The notes under the pieces are model-generated. The model was not told where the DNA came from. It ran no database searches and saw only the letters and a list, made by a program, of their open reading frames with translations. A stretch of DNA of 64,000 bases, from NCBI RefSeq assembly GCF_030380735.1, contig NZ_JAUDRZ010000002.1:558001-622000 (forward strand). Reading direction: 5' to 3'. Source of the stretch: Rhizobium sp. S152 (GTDB lineage: Bacteria; Pseudomonadota; Alphaproteobacteria; Rhizobiales; Rhizobiaceae). Numbering within the stretch: the first letter of the stretch is position 1; every line of letters starts with the position of its first letter. A program made the position numbers and the translations under genes. Below, in pieces: positions 8,465 through 17,357 of the stretch.

Positions 8465-9397
8465 ATGGCTAACGCCGTTATGCAGGCTGGCGCGCCCGCG
8501 GCAGCGCCACGACGCTCTTTCATTCACGGCGATCGGTTCCAGATGACGGCGTTCATCGCACCGACTTGCATTTTTCTGGCGATGCTAACCATCTGGCCGT
8601 TCCTCTACTCGGTTTACCTAAGTGTGCATTCCGTCAAGCTGACGGCCATGAAGCGCGCGGTCTTCGTCGGTGCTGGCAATTACATCAACCTGTTGAGCGA
8701 CACCCTTTTTCTCCGTGCAATGCTGAACACCGGCCTGCTCGCCGTGGTGTCGATCGCATTCGAGATCGTCATAGCCTTCATCATCGCGAAAGCCTTCGTG
8801 AGTCTCAGCCACCTCAAGTGGGTCAACGGATTGCGCTCGCTCTTCATGCTGCCGATGATGGTGACACCACTTATCGTTGGGATGATCTTCTCATACGTCT
8901 TCAACCCGGTGCTGGGTATCGCGAACTACCTGCTCGGTGGTGTCGGCCTTGGCCCGGTTCCCTGGTTCGGCGAGTCCACTGCAGCGATGTTGTCGATCCT
9001 CTTGATCAACATCTGGCAATGGACCCCGTTCATGATGTTGCTCATCATGGCCGGCCTGCTGTCGATCCGATCGGACCTTTACGAAGCGGCTCGCGTTGAT
9101 GGAGCCAAATGGCATCACGTCCTCACGCTGCTTGAGATACCTTCTATCAAGGGCATCGTTCTTCTCGGCGTCATTCTTCGCATCATCGACACTTTGCGGT
9201 TTTTCGACGTGGTCTACGTGACGACGCGCGGTGGTCCAGGGGATTCCACGATGGTCCTTACGCTCTACGCCTATCAGCAGAACTTCCAGTTTTTCCAGGC
9301 AGGCGTTGGCTCGGCCGCAGCCGTCATCATCCTCGTCGTCTCGACGATCGTCACAACCTTCGCCGTGAGGCTCCTCAGGAGGATTGAAGATGAATAG
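8465..9397 (+). CDS. ABC transporter permease, MalF/UgpA type
   Basis: Inner-membrane subunit of the polyol importer with about six hydrophobic segments. The EAA loop reads EAARVDGAKWHHVLTLLEIPSIKG, the contact site for the ATPase. A hydrophilic N-terminal tail of about 25 residues precedes the first membrane segment. ATG 8465 follows CCGGAGG. The end overlaps the next permease by eight bases. Confidence 0.87.
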   Translation: MANAVMQAGAPAAAPRRSFIHGDRFQMTAFIAPTCIFLAMLTIWPFLYSVYLSVHSVKLTAMKRAVFVGAGNYINLLSDTLFLRAMLNTGLLAVVSIAFEIVIAFIIAKAFVSLSHLKWVNGLRSLFMLPMMVTPLIVGMIFSYVFNPVLGIANYLLGGVGLGPVPWFGESTAAMLSILLINIWQWTPFMMLLIMAGLLSIRSDLYEAARVDGAKWHHVLTLLEIPSIKGIVLLGVILRIIDTLRFFDVVYVTTRGGPGDSTMVLTLYAYQQNFQFFQAGVGSAAAVIILVVSTIVTTFAVRLLRRIEDE

Positions 9398-10214
9398 TAC
9401 CTTCCGCCCCCGCGATCTCGGTCCGCTCGCCCTGGTTCTCCTGTTTGTGTTTATGTCGGTGGCACCCCTTCTGTGGTTGACGCTCGGTGCTTTCAAATCC
9501 ACTGCCGAGCTTATCGCCATACCGCCCGTCTGGATTCCGAATTTTGCGAACTTCCAGAACTTCTACGATGTGATCACGCAGTTCTGGCCATTCATCGCCA
9601 ATTCGCTCATCGCTACCATTGGCGCTACTATATTGGCCCTGGTTCTTGCGGTTCCGACGGCGTTCGCCTTGGTCAACCACCGCTTCCGCGGCCGCGAGGC
9701 ACTGGCGGACTGGATTTTGTCGACCCGCATGATGCCACCGATCGCGGCTGCCGTCCCGCTGTTCGTGATCTTCAGAGGGGTCGGGCTGCTCGACTCTCTT
9801 TTGGGCCTAATAATCGCTTACGCCGGCTTCAACCTGCCGTTCGCCGTGTGGATGACCATGTCGTTTATCCGGCGCGTTCCCAAGGAACTCATCGAGGCCG
9901 CGCGCCTGGAAGGCTGCACCTGGTGGCAAGTGCTCAAGGACGTGGTTCTCCCGCTCAGCAAGAGCGGACTGGCGGCGGTGGCCACGTTTGTCTTCATCTT
10001 CGCATGGAATGAATTCATGCTGGCGCTATTCCTGACGACACGCGAGGCCAAGACCTTCCCCGTGGTGATTTCGTCCTTCGTTGGAACCGGGCGTGTTTAC
10101 TGGGAATACATCGCGGCCGCCTCGGTCATCCAGTGCCTGCCGCCGGTGCTGTTCACCTTCTTCATGCAGAAACACATCGTCTCCGGCGTCACAATGGGCG
10201 CTGTAAAAGACTGA
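9390..10214 (+). CDS. ABC transporter permease, MalG/UgpE type
   Basis: Second membrane subunit. Opens MNSTFRPRDLGPLALVLLFVF with a first membrane helix; the EAA loop is EAARLEGCTWWQVLKDVVLPLSKSG. About 274 residues and six membrane segments fit the family. ATG 9390 uses CAGGAGG upstream and lies inside the end of the previous gene, so the two are translationally coupled. Confidence 0.87.
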   Translation: MNSTFRPRDLGPLALVLLFVFMSVAPLLWLTLGAFKSTAELIAIPPVWIPNFANFQNFYDVITQFWPFIANSLIATIGATILALVLAVPTAFALVNHRFRGREALADWILSTRMMPPIAAAVPLFVIFRGVGLLDSLLGLIIAYAGFNLPFAVWMTMSFIRRVPKELIEAARLEGCTWWQVLKDVVLPLSKSGLAAVATFVFIFAWNEFMLALFLTTREAKTFPVVISSFVGTGRVYWEYIAAASVIQCLPPVLFTFFMQKHIVSGVTMGAVKD

Positions 10215-10242
10215 CACCAAAAACTCGATAGGGAGAATACTG

Positions 10243-11007
10243 ATGATACCCCAACGCGGAAACAAAAAGGCTGCACTAGTAACGGGCGCTTCCCGTGGCA
10301 TCGGCCGGGCGATCGCTGAGCGACTGGCGGCCGAAGGCTACCGGGTGTTCGCTGTCGACCTCAATGCTCGCGAAGCCGAATTGGCGGACCTGGTCGCCAC
10401 TGCCGAAGCGAATGGCGGACGGTGCGAGATTTCCTACTGCGACGTCAGCGACCCGTCGTCGGTCGACGCGATGGCGCGCGATGTTCTGGAAAGAGCCGGC
10501 CGCCTCGACGTACTTGTCAATAATGCTGGCGTGCGGTCGGTGCACACGGCCGAGAACATCGAGCCCGATGAATGGGACCGGATGTTCGCCGTCAACACTA
10601 AGGGCACCTTCCTCGTTACCAAGGCATTCCTCGCGCAGTTCATTTCGAACGGCAACGGCCGCGTGATCAACATCGCCTCGATCGGCGGCAAGCTCGGCGG
10701 CCCCACAGAGACGCACTACTGCGCCTCGAAGGGAGCCGTGGTGAACTTTACTCAGGGTCTGGCGAGAGAAGTCGCCAAGAGCGGCGTCACCGTCAATGCG
10801 GTCTGCCCGGGCGTCATCGCGACGGACATGGGCCGTACACATCTCGAAGACCCGGAGACCCTCCGGAAGGTACTTGAGAAGACGGCAATGGGCCGTGTCG
10901 GTAATCCGGATGACATTGTCGGCGCGGTCGCCTTCTTTGCATCCGACGACGCCTCTTTCATCACCGGACAATCTTTGAATGTCGACGGCGGCATCATCTT
11001 CCACTGA
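10243..11007 (+). CDS. SDR family oxidoreductase (probable polyol/sugar dehydrogenase)
   Basis: NAD(P)-dependent short-chain dehydrogenase: cofactor motif TGASRGIG, NNAG, catalytic YCASKGA and the C-terminal VDGG segment. 254 residues. ATG 10243 follows AGGGAGAA. It lies between permease and ATPase genes of the importer, so it probably oxidises the imported polyol to a ketose; the substrate position cannot be predicted from sequence alone. Confidence 0.8.
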   Translation: MIPQRGNKKAALVTGASRGIGRAIAERLAAEGYRVFAVDLNAREAELADLVATAEANGGRCEISYCDVSDPSSVDAMARDVLERAGRLDVLVNNAGVRSVHTAENIEPDEWDRMFAVNTKGTFLVTKAFLAQFISNGNGRVINIASIGGKLGGPTETHYCASKGAVVNFTQGLAREVAKSGVTVNAVCPGVIATDMGRTHLEDPETLRKVLEKTAMGRVGNPDDIVGAVAFFASDDASFITGQSLNVDGGIIFH

Positions 11008-11063
11008 AGTAATGCACCATTTGACCGCGGTGCTTGCGTGCCGACACTAACGGAGGAATTATC

Positions 11064-12152
11064 ATGGGCCAGATAACGCTGGAGAATGTCGTCAAGAGTT
11101 TTGGCGAGTTCGAAGTTATCCGCGACGTCAGCCTGACGATCAACGAAGGCGAGTATGTGGTCTTCGTCGGACCGTCGGGTTGCGGGAAGTCATCGCTTCT
11201 CAGGCTAATCACAGGTCTGGAAGACGTCTCCAGCGGCCGCGTCGTGATCGACGGCCGGGATGTGACCCATGTCGCTCCTTCCGAGCGGCATCTGGCTATG
11301 GTTTTCCAATCGTACGCCTTGTTCCCGCATCTGACGGTCGAGGAGAACATCGGCTTCGGACTCCGGGTATCTGGGCGACCGAAAGCCGAGATCAAGGAAC
11401 GGGTGCTTACCGCTGCGCGGGCGCTTGCTTTGGAGCCGTATCTCGAACGTCTTCCACGGCAGTTGTCCGGCGGTCAGCGTCAGCGAGTGGCTATCGGTCG
11501 CGCCATCGTGCGTGCGCCGACCGCCTTTTTGTTCGATGAGCCGCTTTCCAACCTAGACGCAGCGTTGCGCGTCCAGATGCGGCTCGAACTGATCCGCCTC
11601 CACGACGAGCTCAAGACAACCATGATCTACGTGACCCACGATCAGGTAGAAGCCATGACCATGGCCGACCGCATCGTGGTCCTGAACGCCGGCAAGGTGG
11701 AGCAGTTCGACACGCCGATCGCGCTTTACGACGATCCCGCCAACAAGTTCGTCGCGGGGTTCATCGGTTCACCCAAGATGAACTTCATCGAGGGGACCAC
11801 GGCCGGCGGAAACCGGATCGAGACCTCAGCGGGTGGTATCGATATCGCCAACCTCAAGGCACCGCTCAAGTCAGGCAAGGTGACGTTCGGCATCCGTCCG
11901 GAACATCTTCGTTACGACCGTCACGTGGGCCTCTGGACTGGGACCATCCTCGTTGAGGAGCAACTCGGCAGTGACGCTTACTTCACCGTGGATGTGAAGG
12001 CACTGGGAACGCTGACCGTTCGAGCGGTTGGTGAACGCGGCTACCGTCGCGGCGACACCATTTTCCTGACACCGGACCCCGCGCGCTCGCATGTGTTCGG
12101 TGAGGATGGGCACGCGCTCACCGCACCAGGTGTAGCCTCCGTCGCTGCGTAA
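11064..12152 (+). CDS. ABC transporter ATP-binding protein, MalK/UgpC type
   Basis: ATPase energising the family 1 importer. Walker [10 protein letters not shown] near residue 36, signature LSGGQRQR, Walker [13 protein letters not shown]-loop THDQ, then a C-terminal TOBE-like regulatory half ([13 protein letters not shown]). 362 residues is normal for MalK-like proteins. ATG 11064 follows ACGGAGGAA. MalK-type ATPases can serve more than one importer, which matters because the importer at 37896-41001 has no ATPase of its own. Confidence 0.88.
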   Translation: MGQITLENVVKSFGEFEVIRDVSLTINEGEYVVFVGPSGCGKSSLLRLITGLEDVSSGRVVIDGRDVTHVAPSERHLAMVFQSYALFPHLTVEENIGFGLRVSGRPKAEIKERVLTAARALALEPYLERLPRQLSGGQRQRVAIGRAIVRAPTAFLFDEPLSNLDAALRVQMRLELIRLHDELKTTMIYVTHDQVEAMTMADRIVVLNAGKVEQFDTPIALYDDPANKFVAGFIGSPKMNFIEGTTAGGNRIETSAGGIDIANLKAPLKSGKVTFGIRPEHLRYDRHVGLWTGTILVEEQLGSDAYFTVDVKALGTLTVRAVGERGYRRGDTIFLTPDPARSHVFGEDGHALTAPGVASVAA

Positions 12153-12203
12153 CATTCGCCCGCGCGGCTTGAGCACGTAATTTATTCTGAAAGGAAGCAT
12201 GCC

Positions 12204-12974
12204 ATGTACATGGAAAAATTGAGGCTTGACGGCAAGCTTGCAGTGGTGACTGGCGGTAGCCGCAGTATCGGTCTCGCAATCGCCGAGGCGCTCGCTGAAG
12301 CTGGAGCCAAGGTAATCCTGCTCGACCGTGACGCTGGCTCGCTGGAAGAGGGTAAGGCCTCTTTGGCCGCCAAGGGATTCAACGCACTATCGCATGTGGT
12401 CGACGTCACAGACTCCGCAGCCGTGCAGACGGCAGCCGACACCATCGCGAAGGAACACGGCGCTGCCGATATCCTCGTTGCAAACGCAGGGATCGGACGT
12501 CCGCCGGTTGCCGCTGAGGACGTTGAAGACGCTGATTGGCTCGCGGTCCATGATGTGAATCTTAACGGCGTCTTTTGGTGCGATCGCGCATTCGGTCGTC
12601 ACATGCTCGCCAAGGGCTCTGGATCGATCGTTAACATCGGCTCAATGTCGGGTCTGATCGTCAACCGGCCACAGGGGCAGTCTCATTACAACGCCTCCAA
12701 GGCCGCTGTGCATCATCTCACCCATTCGCTAGCCGCTGAGTGGGCAGGGCGCGGCGTACGCGTGAACTCCGTAGCACCCACTTACATCGAGACGCCCCTG
12801 ATCAGCCATGCAGAAGCCAGCGGTCTTGCGGCCGAGTGGCGGCGCGACACGCCGATGGGTCGTTTTGGGCAGGCCCATGAAGTCGCCAGCGTCGTGCATT
12901 TTCTGGTCTCGGATGCAGCCAGCCTCATGACAGGCGCGGTGGTGCCGGTCGATGGCGGGTTTACCTGCTGGTGA
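12204..12974 (+). CDS. SDR family oxidoreductase (second polyol/sugar dehydrogenase)
   Basis: Short-chain dehydrogenase with TGGSRSIG cofactor motif, a VANAG segment in place of NNAG, catalytic YNASKAA and VDGG near the C-terminus. 256 residues. ATG 12204 follows AAGGAAG. A second dehydrogenase in the operon suggests either two polyols share the importer or that one intermediate is oxidised at a different carbon. Relatives act on altritol, galactitol, xylitol and similar compounds. Confidence 0.8.
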   Translation: MYMEKLRLDGKLAVVTGGSRSIGLAIAEALAEAGAKVILLDRDAGSLEEGKASLAAKGFNALSHVVDVTDSAAVQTAADTIAKEHGAADILVANAGIGRPPVAAEDVEDADWLAVHDVNLNGVFWCDRAFGRHMLAKGSGSIVNIGSMSGLIVNRPQGQSHYNASKAAVHHLTHSLAAEWAGRGVRVNSVAPTYIETPLISHAEASGLAAEWRRDTPMGRFGQAHEVASVVHFLVSDAASLMTGAVVPVDGGFTCW

Positions 12975-13014
12975 CAATGTTTCTGGCCCTATCGTTCAAG
13001 CGGGGCGGTGCCGA

Positions 13015-13686
13015 ATGACTGGAACTCTGAATGGAAATTTCATGAGCAGCATAGAAGGTAATGCGCATCAGATCGCGGATATCGCAAGGAAGCGGTTCGC
13101 CGACGAGAAAAGGCGCGTCTTGGTTGCCGTTGCCGGCGCACCGGGTTCAGGGAAGTCGACATTGGCAGAACGCGCGGTCGAACTCCTAAATGAGGGCAAA
13201 GTTGGATGCGCGGCGCTGTTTCCAATGGACGGCTACCATTACGATGACGTCGTGCTTGAAGCCGCAGGACGCAGGCCGTTCAAGGGCGCGATCGACACTT
13301 TCGATGCACATGGTCTCCGGCACATGCTTCTTCGCCTCAAGGAAAACGCTGACGACGTCGTTGCTGTCCCGGTTTTCGACCGCACAATCGAAATCGCCCG
13401 CGCGGGTGGCAGGCTTATCCCGCAATCCGTGGATATCCTCGTCTGCGAAGGCAACTACCTTCTTGCGGAACAAGCGCCGTGGGACAGGCTCAAATCGATC
13501 TTCGACTTCACAGTCTTCGTAGACGTTAGCGAGGACAATCTGCGGAAAAGACTCCAGGATCGCTGGTCGTCCTACGGACTCGATCCAAAGGAAATCAATC
13601 GCAAGGTCGAGGAGAATGACGTCCCGAACGGCCTTGCCATCATATCTGGCAGTTCGGAACCCGATCGCCGCATCGACAACAACTAG
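13015..13686 (+). CDS. P-loop sugar/nucleoside kinase (FrcK/uridine kinase-like)
   Basis: Kinase of the uridine kinase/pantothenate kinase-like P-loop group. P-loop VAGAPGSGKST, then FPMDGYHYDD (catalytic Asp), FKGAIDTFDAHGL, VPVFDRTIEIARAGG and DILVCEGNYLLAE. Such kinases accompany fructose-type transport in rhizobia. Its place just before the ketose 3-epimerase suggests it phosphorylates the resulting hexulose, perhaps fructose (inference). ATG 13042 (MSSIEG) is an equally plausible start; neither has a strong ribosome site. Confidence 0.72.
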   Translation: MTGTLNGNFMSSIEGNAHQIADIARKRFADEKRRVLVAVAGAPGSGKSTLAERAVELLNEGKVGCAALFPMDGYHYDDVVLEAAGRRPFKGAIDTFDAHGLRHMLLRLKENADDVVAVPVFDRTIEIARAGGRLIPQSVDILVCEGNYLLAEQAPWDRLKSIFDFTVFVDVSEDNLRKRLQDRWSSYGLDPKEINRKVEENDVPNGLAIISGSSEPDRRIDNN

Positions 13687-13696
13687 CCGCCCATCC

Positions 13697-13718
13697 GAAC
13701 CGATGACCCCATCGGTTC
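13697..13718 (+). other. Hairpin downstream of the kinase gene
   Basis: GAACCGATG and CATCGGTTC form a perfect 9-bp stem with an ACCC loop, ten bases after the kinase stop. There is no T-run, and transcription must continue if the 3-epimerase belongs to the operon, so partial termination or RNA processing is likely. Confidence 0.45.
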
Positions 13719-13741
13719 ACTGCCTTCGGCCCCAGGTGGTT

Positions 13742-13760
13742 CCACCGTCTTCGACGGTGG
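13742..13760 (+). other. Second hairpin before the 3-epimerase gene
   Basis: CCACCGTC and GACGGTGG pair perfectly around a three-base loop. With the hairpin at 13697 it makes a two-stem leader before the epimerase start, again without T-run. It may tune epimerase expression relative to the kinase. Confidence 0.4.
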
Positions 13761-13812
13761 GTTCTCCCTGCGCGCCATCAACTGACTATAGCTCAAAATC
13801 AAGGAGGCTCTT

Positions 13813-14682
13813 ATGAAGCACGGAATTTACTACTCCTACTGGGAAAAAGAATGGAGCGCCAAATTCGGACCCTACGTTGAGAAGGTTGCCAAGCTCGGCT
13901 TCGACGTCATCGAAGTCGCCGCACATCACATCAATTCCTACAGCGATGCTGAACTCGTGGCGATCCGCCAGGCTTCCAAGGACAACGGCATCATTCTTAC
14001 GGCCGGCATCGGTCCGACGAAACAGAAGAATCTGTCATCGCCGGACGCTGACGTGCGCAAGGCGGGCAAAGCTTTCTTCGAGCAGACGCTGACGAACGTT
14101 GCCAAGCTGGATATTAAGTCGATCGGCGGCGCGCTCCATTCTTACTGGCCTGTCGACTATACGCAGCCGGTCGATAAGATCGGCGATCGGGCGCGCGGCG
14201 TCGAAGGCATCCATGGTATCGCGGACTTCGCGAACAACCTGGGTATCAACCTATGCATCGAGGTGTTAAACCGGTTTGAAAATCACGTCCTCAACACCGC
14301 CGCCGAAGGCGTGGCCTTTGTCCAGGACGTCGGCAAGTCGAACGTCAAGGTGATGCTGGATACTTTCCACATGAACATCGAGGAAGACAGTTTCGGCGAT
14401 GCTATCCGCACTGCCGGACCCTTCCTCGGGCACTTCCATACGGGGGAAAACAACCGCCGCGTTCCGGGGACAGGACGTATTCCGTGGCACGAGATTGGTC
14501 TCGCGCTTCGCGAAATCAACTACACGGGCGCCGTTGTGATGGAACCCTTCGTCAAAACAGGTGGCGGCATTGGATCAGACATTCGCGTATGGCGTGATCT
14601 GAGTAATGGGGCGACCGAGGCCAAGTTGGACGAGGACGCGCGGAACTCTCTCGCATTCTCGCGGTTTGTACTCGGAGCTTGA
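13813..14682 (+). CDS. D-psicose (D-allulose) 3-epimerase
   Basis: Interconverts D-allulose and D-fructose, and D-tagatose and D-sorbose type ketoses, with a divalent metal (Mn/Co). The whole 289-residue sequence matches my memory of the Agrobacterium tumefaciens enzyme, starting MKHGIYYSYWE and ending SRFVLGA. The four metal ligands occur at the same numbers: Glu150 (LCIEVLNRF), Asp183 (VMLDTFHMN), His209 (LGHFHTGE) and Glu244 (VVMEPF). ATG 13813 follows AAGGAGG. As last gene of the polyol operon it would funnel a ketose made by the SDRs toward fructose. Confidence 0.93.
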   Translation: MKHGIYYSYWEKEWSAKFGPYVEKVAKLGFDVIEVAAHHINSYSDAELVAIRQASKDNGIILTAGIGPTKQKNLSSPDADVRKAGKAFFEQTLTNVAKLDIKSIGGALHSYWPVDYTQPVDKIGDRARGVEGIHGIADFANNLGINLCIEVLNRFENHVLNTAAEGVAFVQDVGKSNVKVMLDTFHMNIEEDSFGDAIRTAGPFLGHFHTGENNRRVPGTGRIPWHEIGLALREINYTGAVVMEPFVKTGGGIGSDIRVWRDLSNGATEAKLDEDARNSLAFSRFVLGA

Positions 14683-14758
14683 TCCAGCGCAGGTATGGGG
14701 ATTGGTTGTGTTGCAGGGTTTGAGATTGAGATTTTGATTTCCCGGACGCAAAAATGAA

Positions 14759-14792
14759 CTGCACTCGGCCTGCTTCAGCGGGCCGAGTGCAG
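14759..14792. terminator. Strong hairpin between convergent genes
   Basis: CTGCACTCGGCC (14759-14770) pairs perfectly with GGCCGAGTGCAG (14781-14792); the stem extends inward by three more pairs to a TTCA loop. It lies between the epimerase gene and the convergent kinase gene at 14978, so it could stop transcripts from both sides. It lacks a clear T-run. Confidence 0.6.
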
Positions 14793-14977
14793 CGTAATGC
14801 AGTCCTATGCTCGAGCCTTTTGGAGGCGGCCACAGAGAGAAGACAGAACCCGTTAAGTCCAGGCTTATCAATTGCTTGACGGGTCGGAATGACGTGCCGC
14901 GGGTTCATATTGCGTCAAGACCACACTCTCACTGGTTTGCTTCATTCAAAAAAACAACGGTAGAACCAAGCCAAACT

Positions 14978-15898
14978 TCAATCAACCTCTACTGGAGGCG
15001 ATGTCGGCAATTGGACGTCGTTGTGATCGGCAGCCGGTCTCGTGGTGGCGTAGACCTGCTCAAGCGTCATCATATTACGAAGATCAACCGACATCGTTGC
15101 TGAATAGCCGAAAGCGCCAGGCGTCAGACAGGTTTCGGCGGCGGCTGCCGCTGCAGCGGCAAGTAGCGTATCGGGGTCGTCGCCTCTTAGCAGACCAACC
15201 AGCACGCTGGCGATGAAGGTGTCGCCGGCGCCGAGCGTATCTACCGCATCGACGGGCTGAACGGGGACGTCGAAAAGTCCGGCCTCACCGATGAGCAGCG
15301 CGCCTTCGCCTCCTCGTGTTACCAGGCTCCACTGCGCCCCGTGATCTCGAGCAGTCCCAGCAAGCGCAACGGCCTCTTGTCTTGACAGGCCACCACCCGA
15401 AAACGCTAACAGGAAGCAATGCGGTGCCACGGTCGCCACCCGGTCCGGGTTGTGGACTGTAGCAAGGTCATAGGACACTTTTGCTTTTGCGGCAAAACGA
15501 GGAAGCCAAGCATCTACATGGCTCGAGCGACCGGTGTGAACGGCATCGAAGTCATCGATCTGTGCCAAGTCACCGGCATTGGGGGCGATAATCGACGGGC
15601 CGAGATTGGCGCCCACGAATACCCGGTCTCCATCTTCGGTCTCGATCACACAGTACGCCGTTTGACCCCCAGCGGTCCTCATCAAGGAGGTATCGACGCC
15701 CTCGGCGTCGAGTGAGGCCCTGATCAACCGCCCCGCATCGTCGTCACACACTGCACCAACGTACGCTGTCTTGGCCCCGGCGCGCTTAGCAAACACTGCG
15801 TGGTTCACGCAATTTCCACCAGGATACATCAGGCCCTGGTCGCGATAGCAATCAACGACATTGTCACCAAAAGCCAAGATTCTAACGGGAGCGGACAT
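14978..15898 (-). CDS. frlD: PfkB family kinase, fructoselysine/fructosamine 6-kinase-like
   Basis: Phosphorylates Amadori compounds (fructosyl-amino acids) at C6. Opening VRILAFGDNVVDCYRDQG and YPGGNCVNHAVFA are the FrlD-type substrate region; the C-terminal PfkB motif DTLGAGDTFIA carries the catalytic Asp. 306 residues is a little longer than usual because of an Ala-rich stretch (AAAAAAAAE) and a C-terminal tail. A perfect copy of the local LacI operator lies 20 bases before the start, so it has its own controlled promoter. The deglycase partner is at 21677-22678. Another sugar kinase role is possible. Confidence 0.75.
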   Translation of the reverse strand: MSAPVRILAFGDNVVDCYRDQGLMYPGGNCVNHAVFAKRAGAKTAYVGAVCDDDAGRLIRASLDAEGVDTSLMRTAGGQTAYCVIETEDGDRVFVGANLGPSIIAPNAGDLAQIDDFDAVHTGRSSHVDAWLPRFAAKAKVSYDLATVHNPDRVATVAPHCFLLAFSGGGLSRQEAVALAGTARDHGAQWSLVTRGGEGALLIGEAGLFDVPVQPVDAVDTLGAGDTFIASVLVGLLRGDDPDTLLAAAAAAAAETCLTPGAFGYSATMSVDLRNMMTLEQVYATTRPAADHNDVQLPTSPPVEVD

Positions 15899-15917
15899 TC
15901 AACGATCCTGAGAAGGT

Positions 15918-15935
15918 AATGAGAACGTTCTCATT
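15918..15935. promoter_or_regulatory. LacI operator, copy 1 (before the FrlD-like kinase)
   Basis: AATGAGAACGTTCTCATT is an 18-bp perfect palindrome with central CG, just upstream of the kinase start on the minus strand. The same GAGAACGTTCTC core recurs at 17271-17282 and, with one change, at 22766-22779. The LacI protein encoded at 16005-17093 is the obvious candidate to bind it. Confidence 0.75.
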
Positions 15936-16004
15936 TAGAGCTGATTGCTTGGGATTGCAAATTCTTTGTTCTGCGCGAGCGGACGTAAAGTTTTGATAGT
16001 CGTT

Positions 16005-17093
16005 TCAGACGCGGGAAACAGAGCCGCGTAGGATCAACTCGGCCGGCATAAGGACAGTGCGGCTTGGGTATTCTTCGCCACGTATCCGCTCGAGCAACAT
16101 GCGGGCAGCAGCTTCACCCATGGCCAGTCGCGGCTGGGATACGGTAGTGATGCCGGGGCGCAGGAAACTCATCCAGTCGAGGTCGTCGAAGCAAACGAGC
16201 GACAGATTCTCCGGTACAGAAAGCTTCAGCATCGTAAGCGCGCGCATGGTCCCCTCTGACATGGTGCCGTCGGTCGTGAACAGTGCTGTGGGTGGATGAG
16301 CGCTGGTCATGGCGGGCGGAACAACGTCCTGCGCCGCCTGGGCGGAATAGCTGCCGGCGCGCATGATAAGGCGAGGGTCGACGGTCAGGCCACCGATGCG
16401 ATGGGCACGAATGTATCCAAGAAGCCGCTGCCAGCTTGGATAAAGCGTTTCGCTTTCGATCGGATCACCGGCGATCGCATGGCTCACGAACTGGTCAAGG
16501 GTCATGAAATTTTCGTCGACAAGTTCCGCGACAATGCCGATCCGCCGGTGGCCTTCGCCGATTAGATGGCGGACTGCCTGTTCGGCAGCTGCGATATTGT
16601 CAGTCGCGACCCGGTCGACCATGAGGCCGCCGACGGCGCGATCGATCAACACGAGTGGCATGCCCATGGCTTTGATACTGAATAGGTGGCGAGCCCTGCG
16701 CGTATCGATCGGCGTAACGATCAGCCCGTCGACCTGCTTTTGCGCCAAAAGCTCGACGGCGTGGACTTCGTGTGCTGGAATTTCGTCGCTATTGGTGATC
16801 AGCAGGCCAAAGCCGTTAGCATCGGCGACGTTGGAAATGCCACGGATGACGGAGGCGTAGAACGGGTTCTGGATATCGCCGGCAACCACACCGAGCGTCC
16901 GCGTCTTTCCTGTGATCAGGCTGCGGGCGAGCGCGTTCGGCCGGTATCCGAGTTCTTGCGCGGCCTTAAGTACCTGCTCCTTTTTCTCCTCGCTGGTATA
17001 TCCGTAATGTCCCAACACGCGGCCTGCCGTCGCGGTCGACACGCCTGCGGCCCGCGCGACATCAGCGATCGTCGCCTTGCTCTTAGAGCTCAT
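16005..17093 (-). CDS. LacI family transcriptional regulator of the fructosamine locus
   Basis: N-terminal helix-turn-helix TIADVARAAGVSTATAGRVLGHYG, hinge NALARSLITGKT and effector core (GVVAGDIQNPFYASV; LSLVCFDDLDW; a C-terminal LILRGSV). 362 residues. The minus-strand ATG has GAAGGAATG upstream. Three near-identical palindromes in this locus, at 15918, 17270 and 22766, are its likely targets, so it would control the kinase, the importer and the flavoprotein together. Confidence 0.88.
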   Translation of the reverse strand: MSSKSKATIADVARAAGVSTATAGRVLGHYGYTSEEKKEQVLKAAQELGYRPNALARSLITGKTRTLGVVAGDIQNPFYASVIRGISNVADANGFGLLITNSDEIPAHEVHAVELLAQKQVDGLIVTPIDTRRARHLFSIKAMGMPLVLIDRAVGGLMVDRVATDNIAAAEQAVRHLIGEGHRRIGIVAELVDENFMTLDQFVSHAIAGDPIESETLYPSWQRLLGYIRAHRIGGLTVDPRLIMRAGSYSAQAAQDVVPPAMTSAHPPTALFTTDGTMSEGTMRALTMLKLSVPENLSLVCFDDLDWMSFLRPGITTVSQPRLAMGEAAARMLLERIRGEEYPSRTVLMPAELILRGSVSRV

Positions 17094-17269
17094 AGCTCAT
17101 TCCTTCTCACAATAACCGATCAAAGCAGAGAAAAATCTGATTATCGGATGGCAACGGAAAGCGACCGTCACTGAAGCTCTAAAAGCATTCGAGACCGATT
17201 TCAACGAGACGATCGAGTAATTAAAGCGATGCAGCGCTTGACGAGCTGCCAATCTCCGTGTCTGATATG

Positions 17270-17283
17270 TGAGAACGTTCTCG
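17270..17283. promoter_or_regulatory. LacI operator, copy 2 (before the importer genes)
   Basis: TGAGAACGTTCTCG holds the perfect 12-bp core GAGAACGTTCTC, in the divergent region between the LacI gene and the binding-protein gene at 17358. A possible -35 box TTGACG (17238-17243) lies upstream, which would place the operator at or just after the -10 region, a repressing position. Confidence 0.72.
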
Positions 17284-17357
17284 CCCAAGAATTTCATGTG
17301 GCAGGGAATGAGGGAACGACACCGATGGGAAAATGCCCATTCAAAAGGAGGGTTTAA

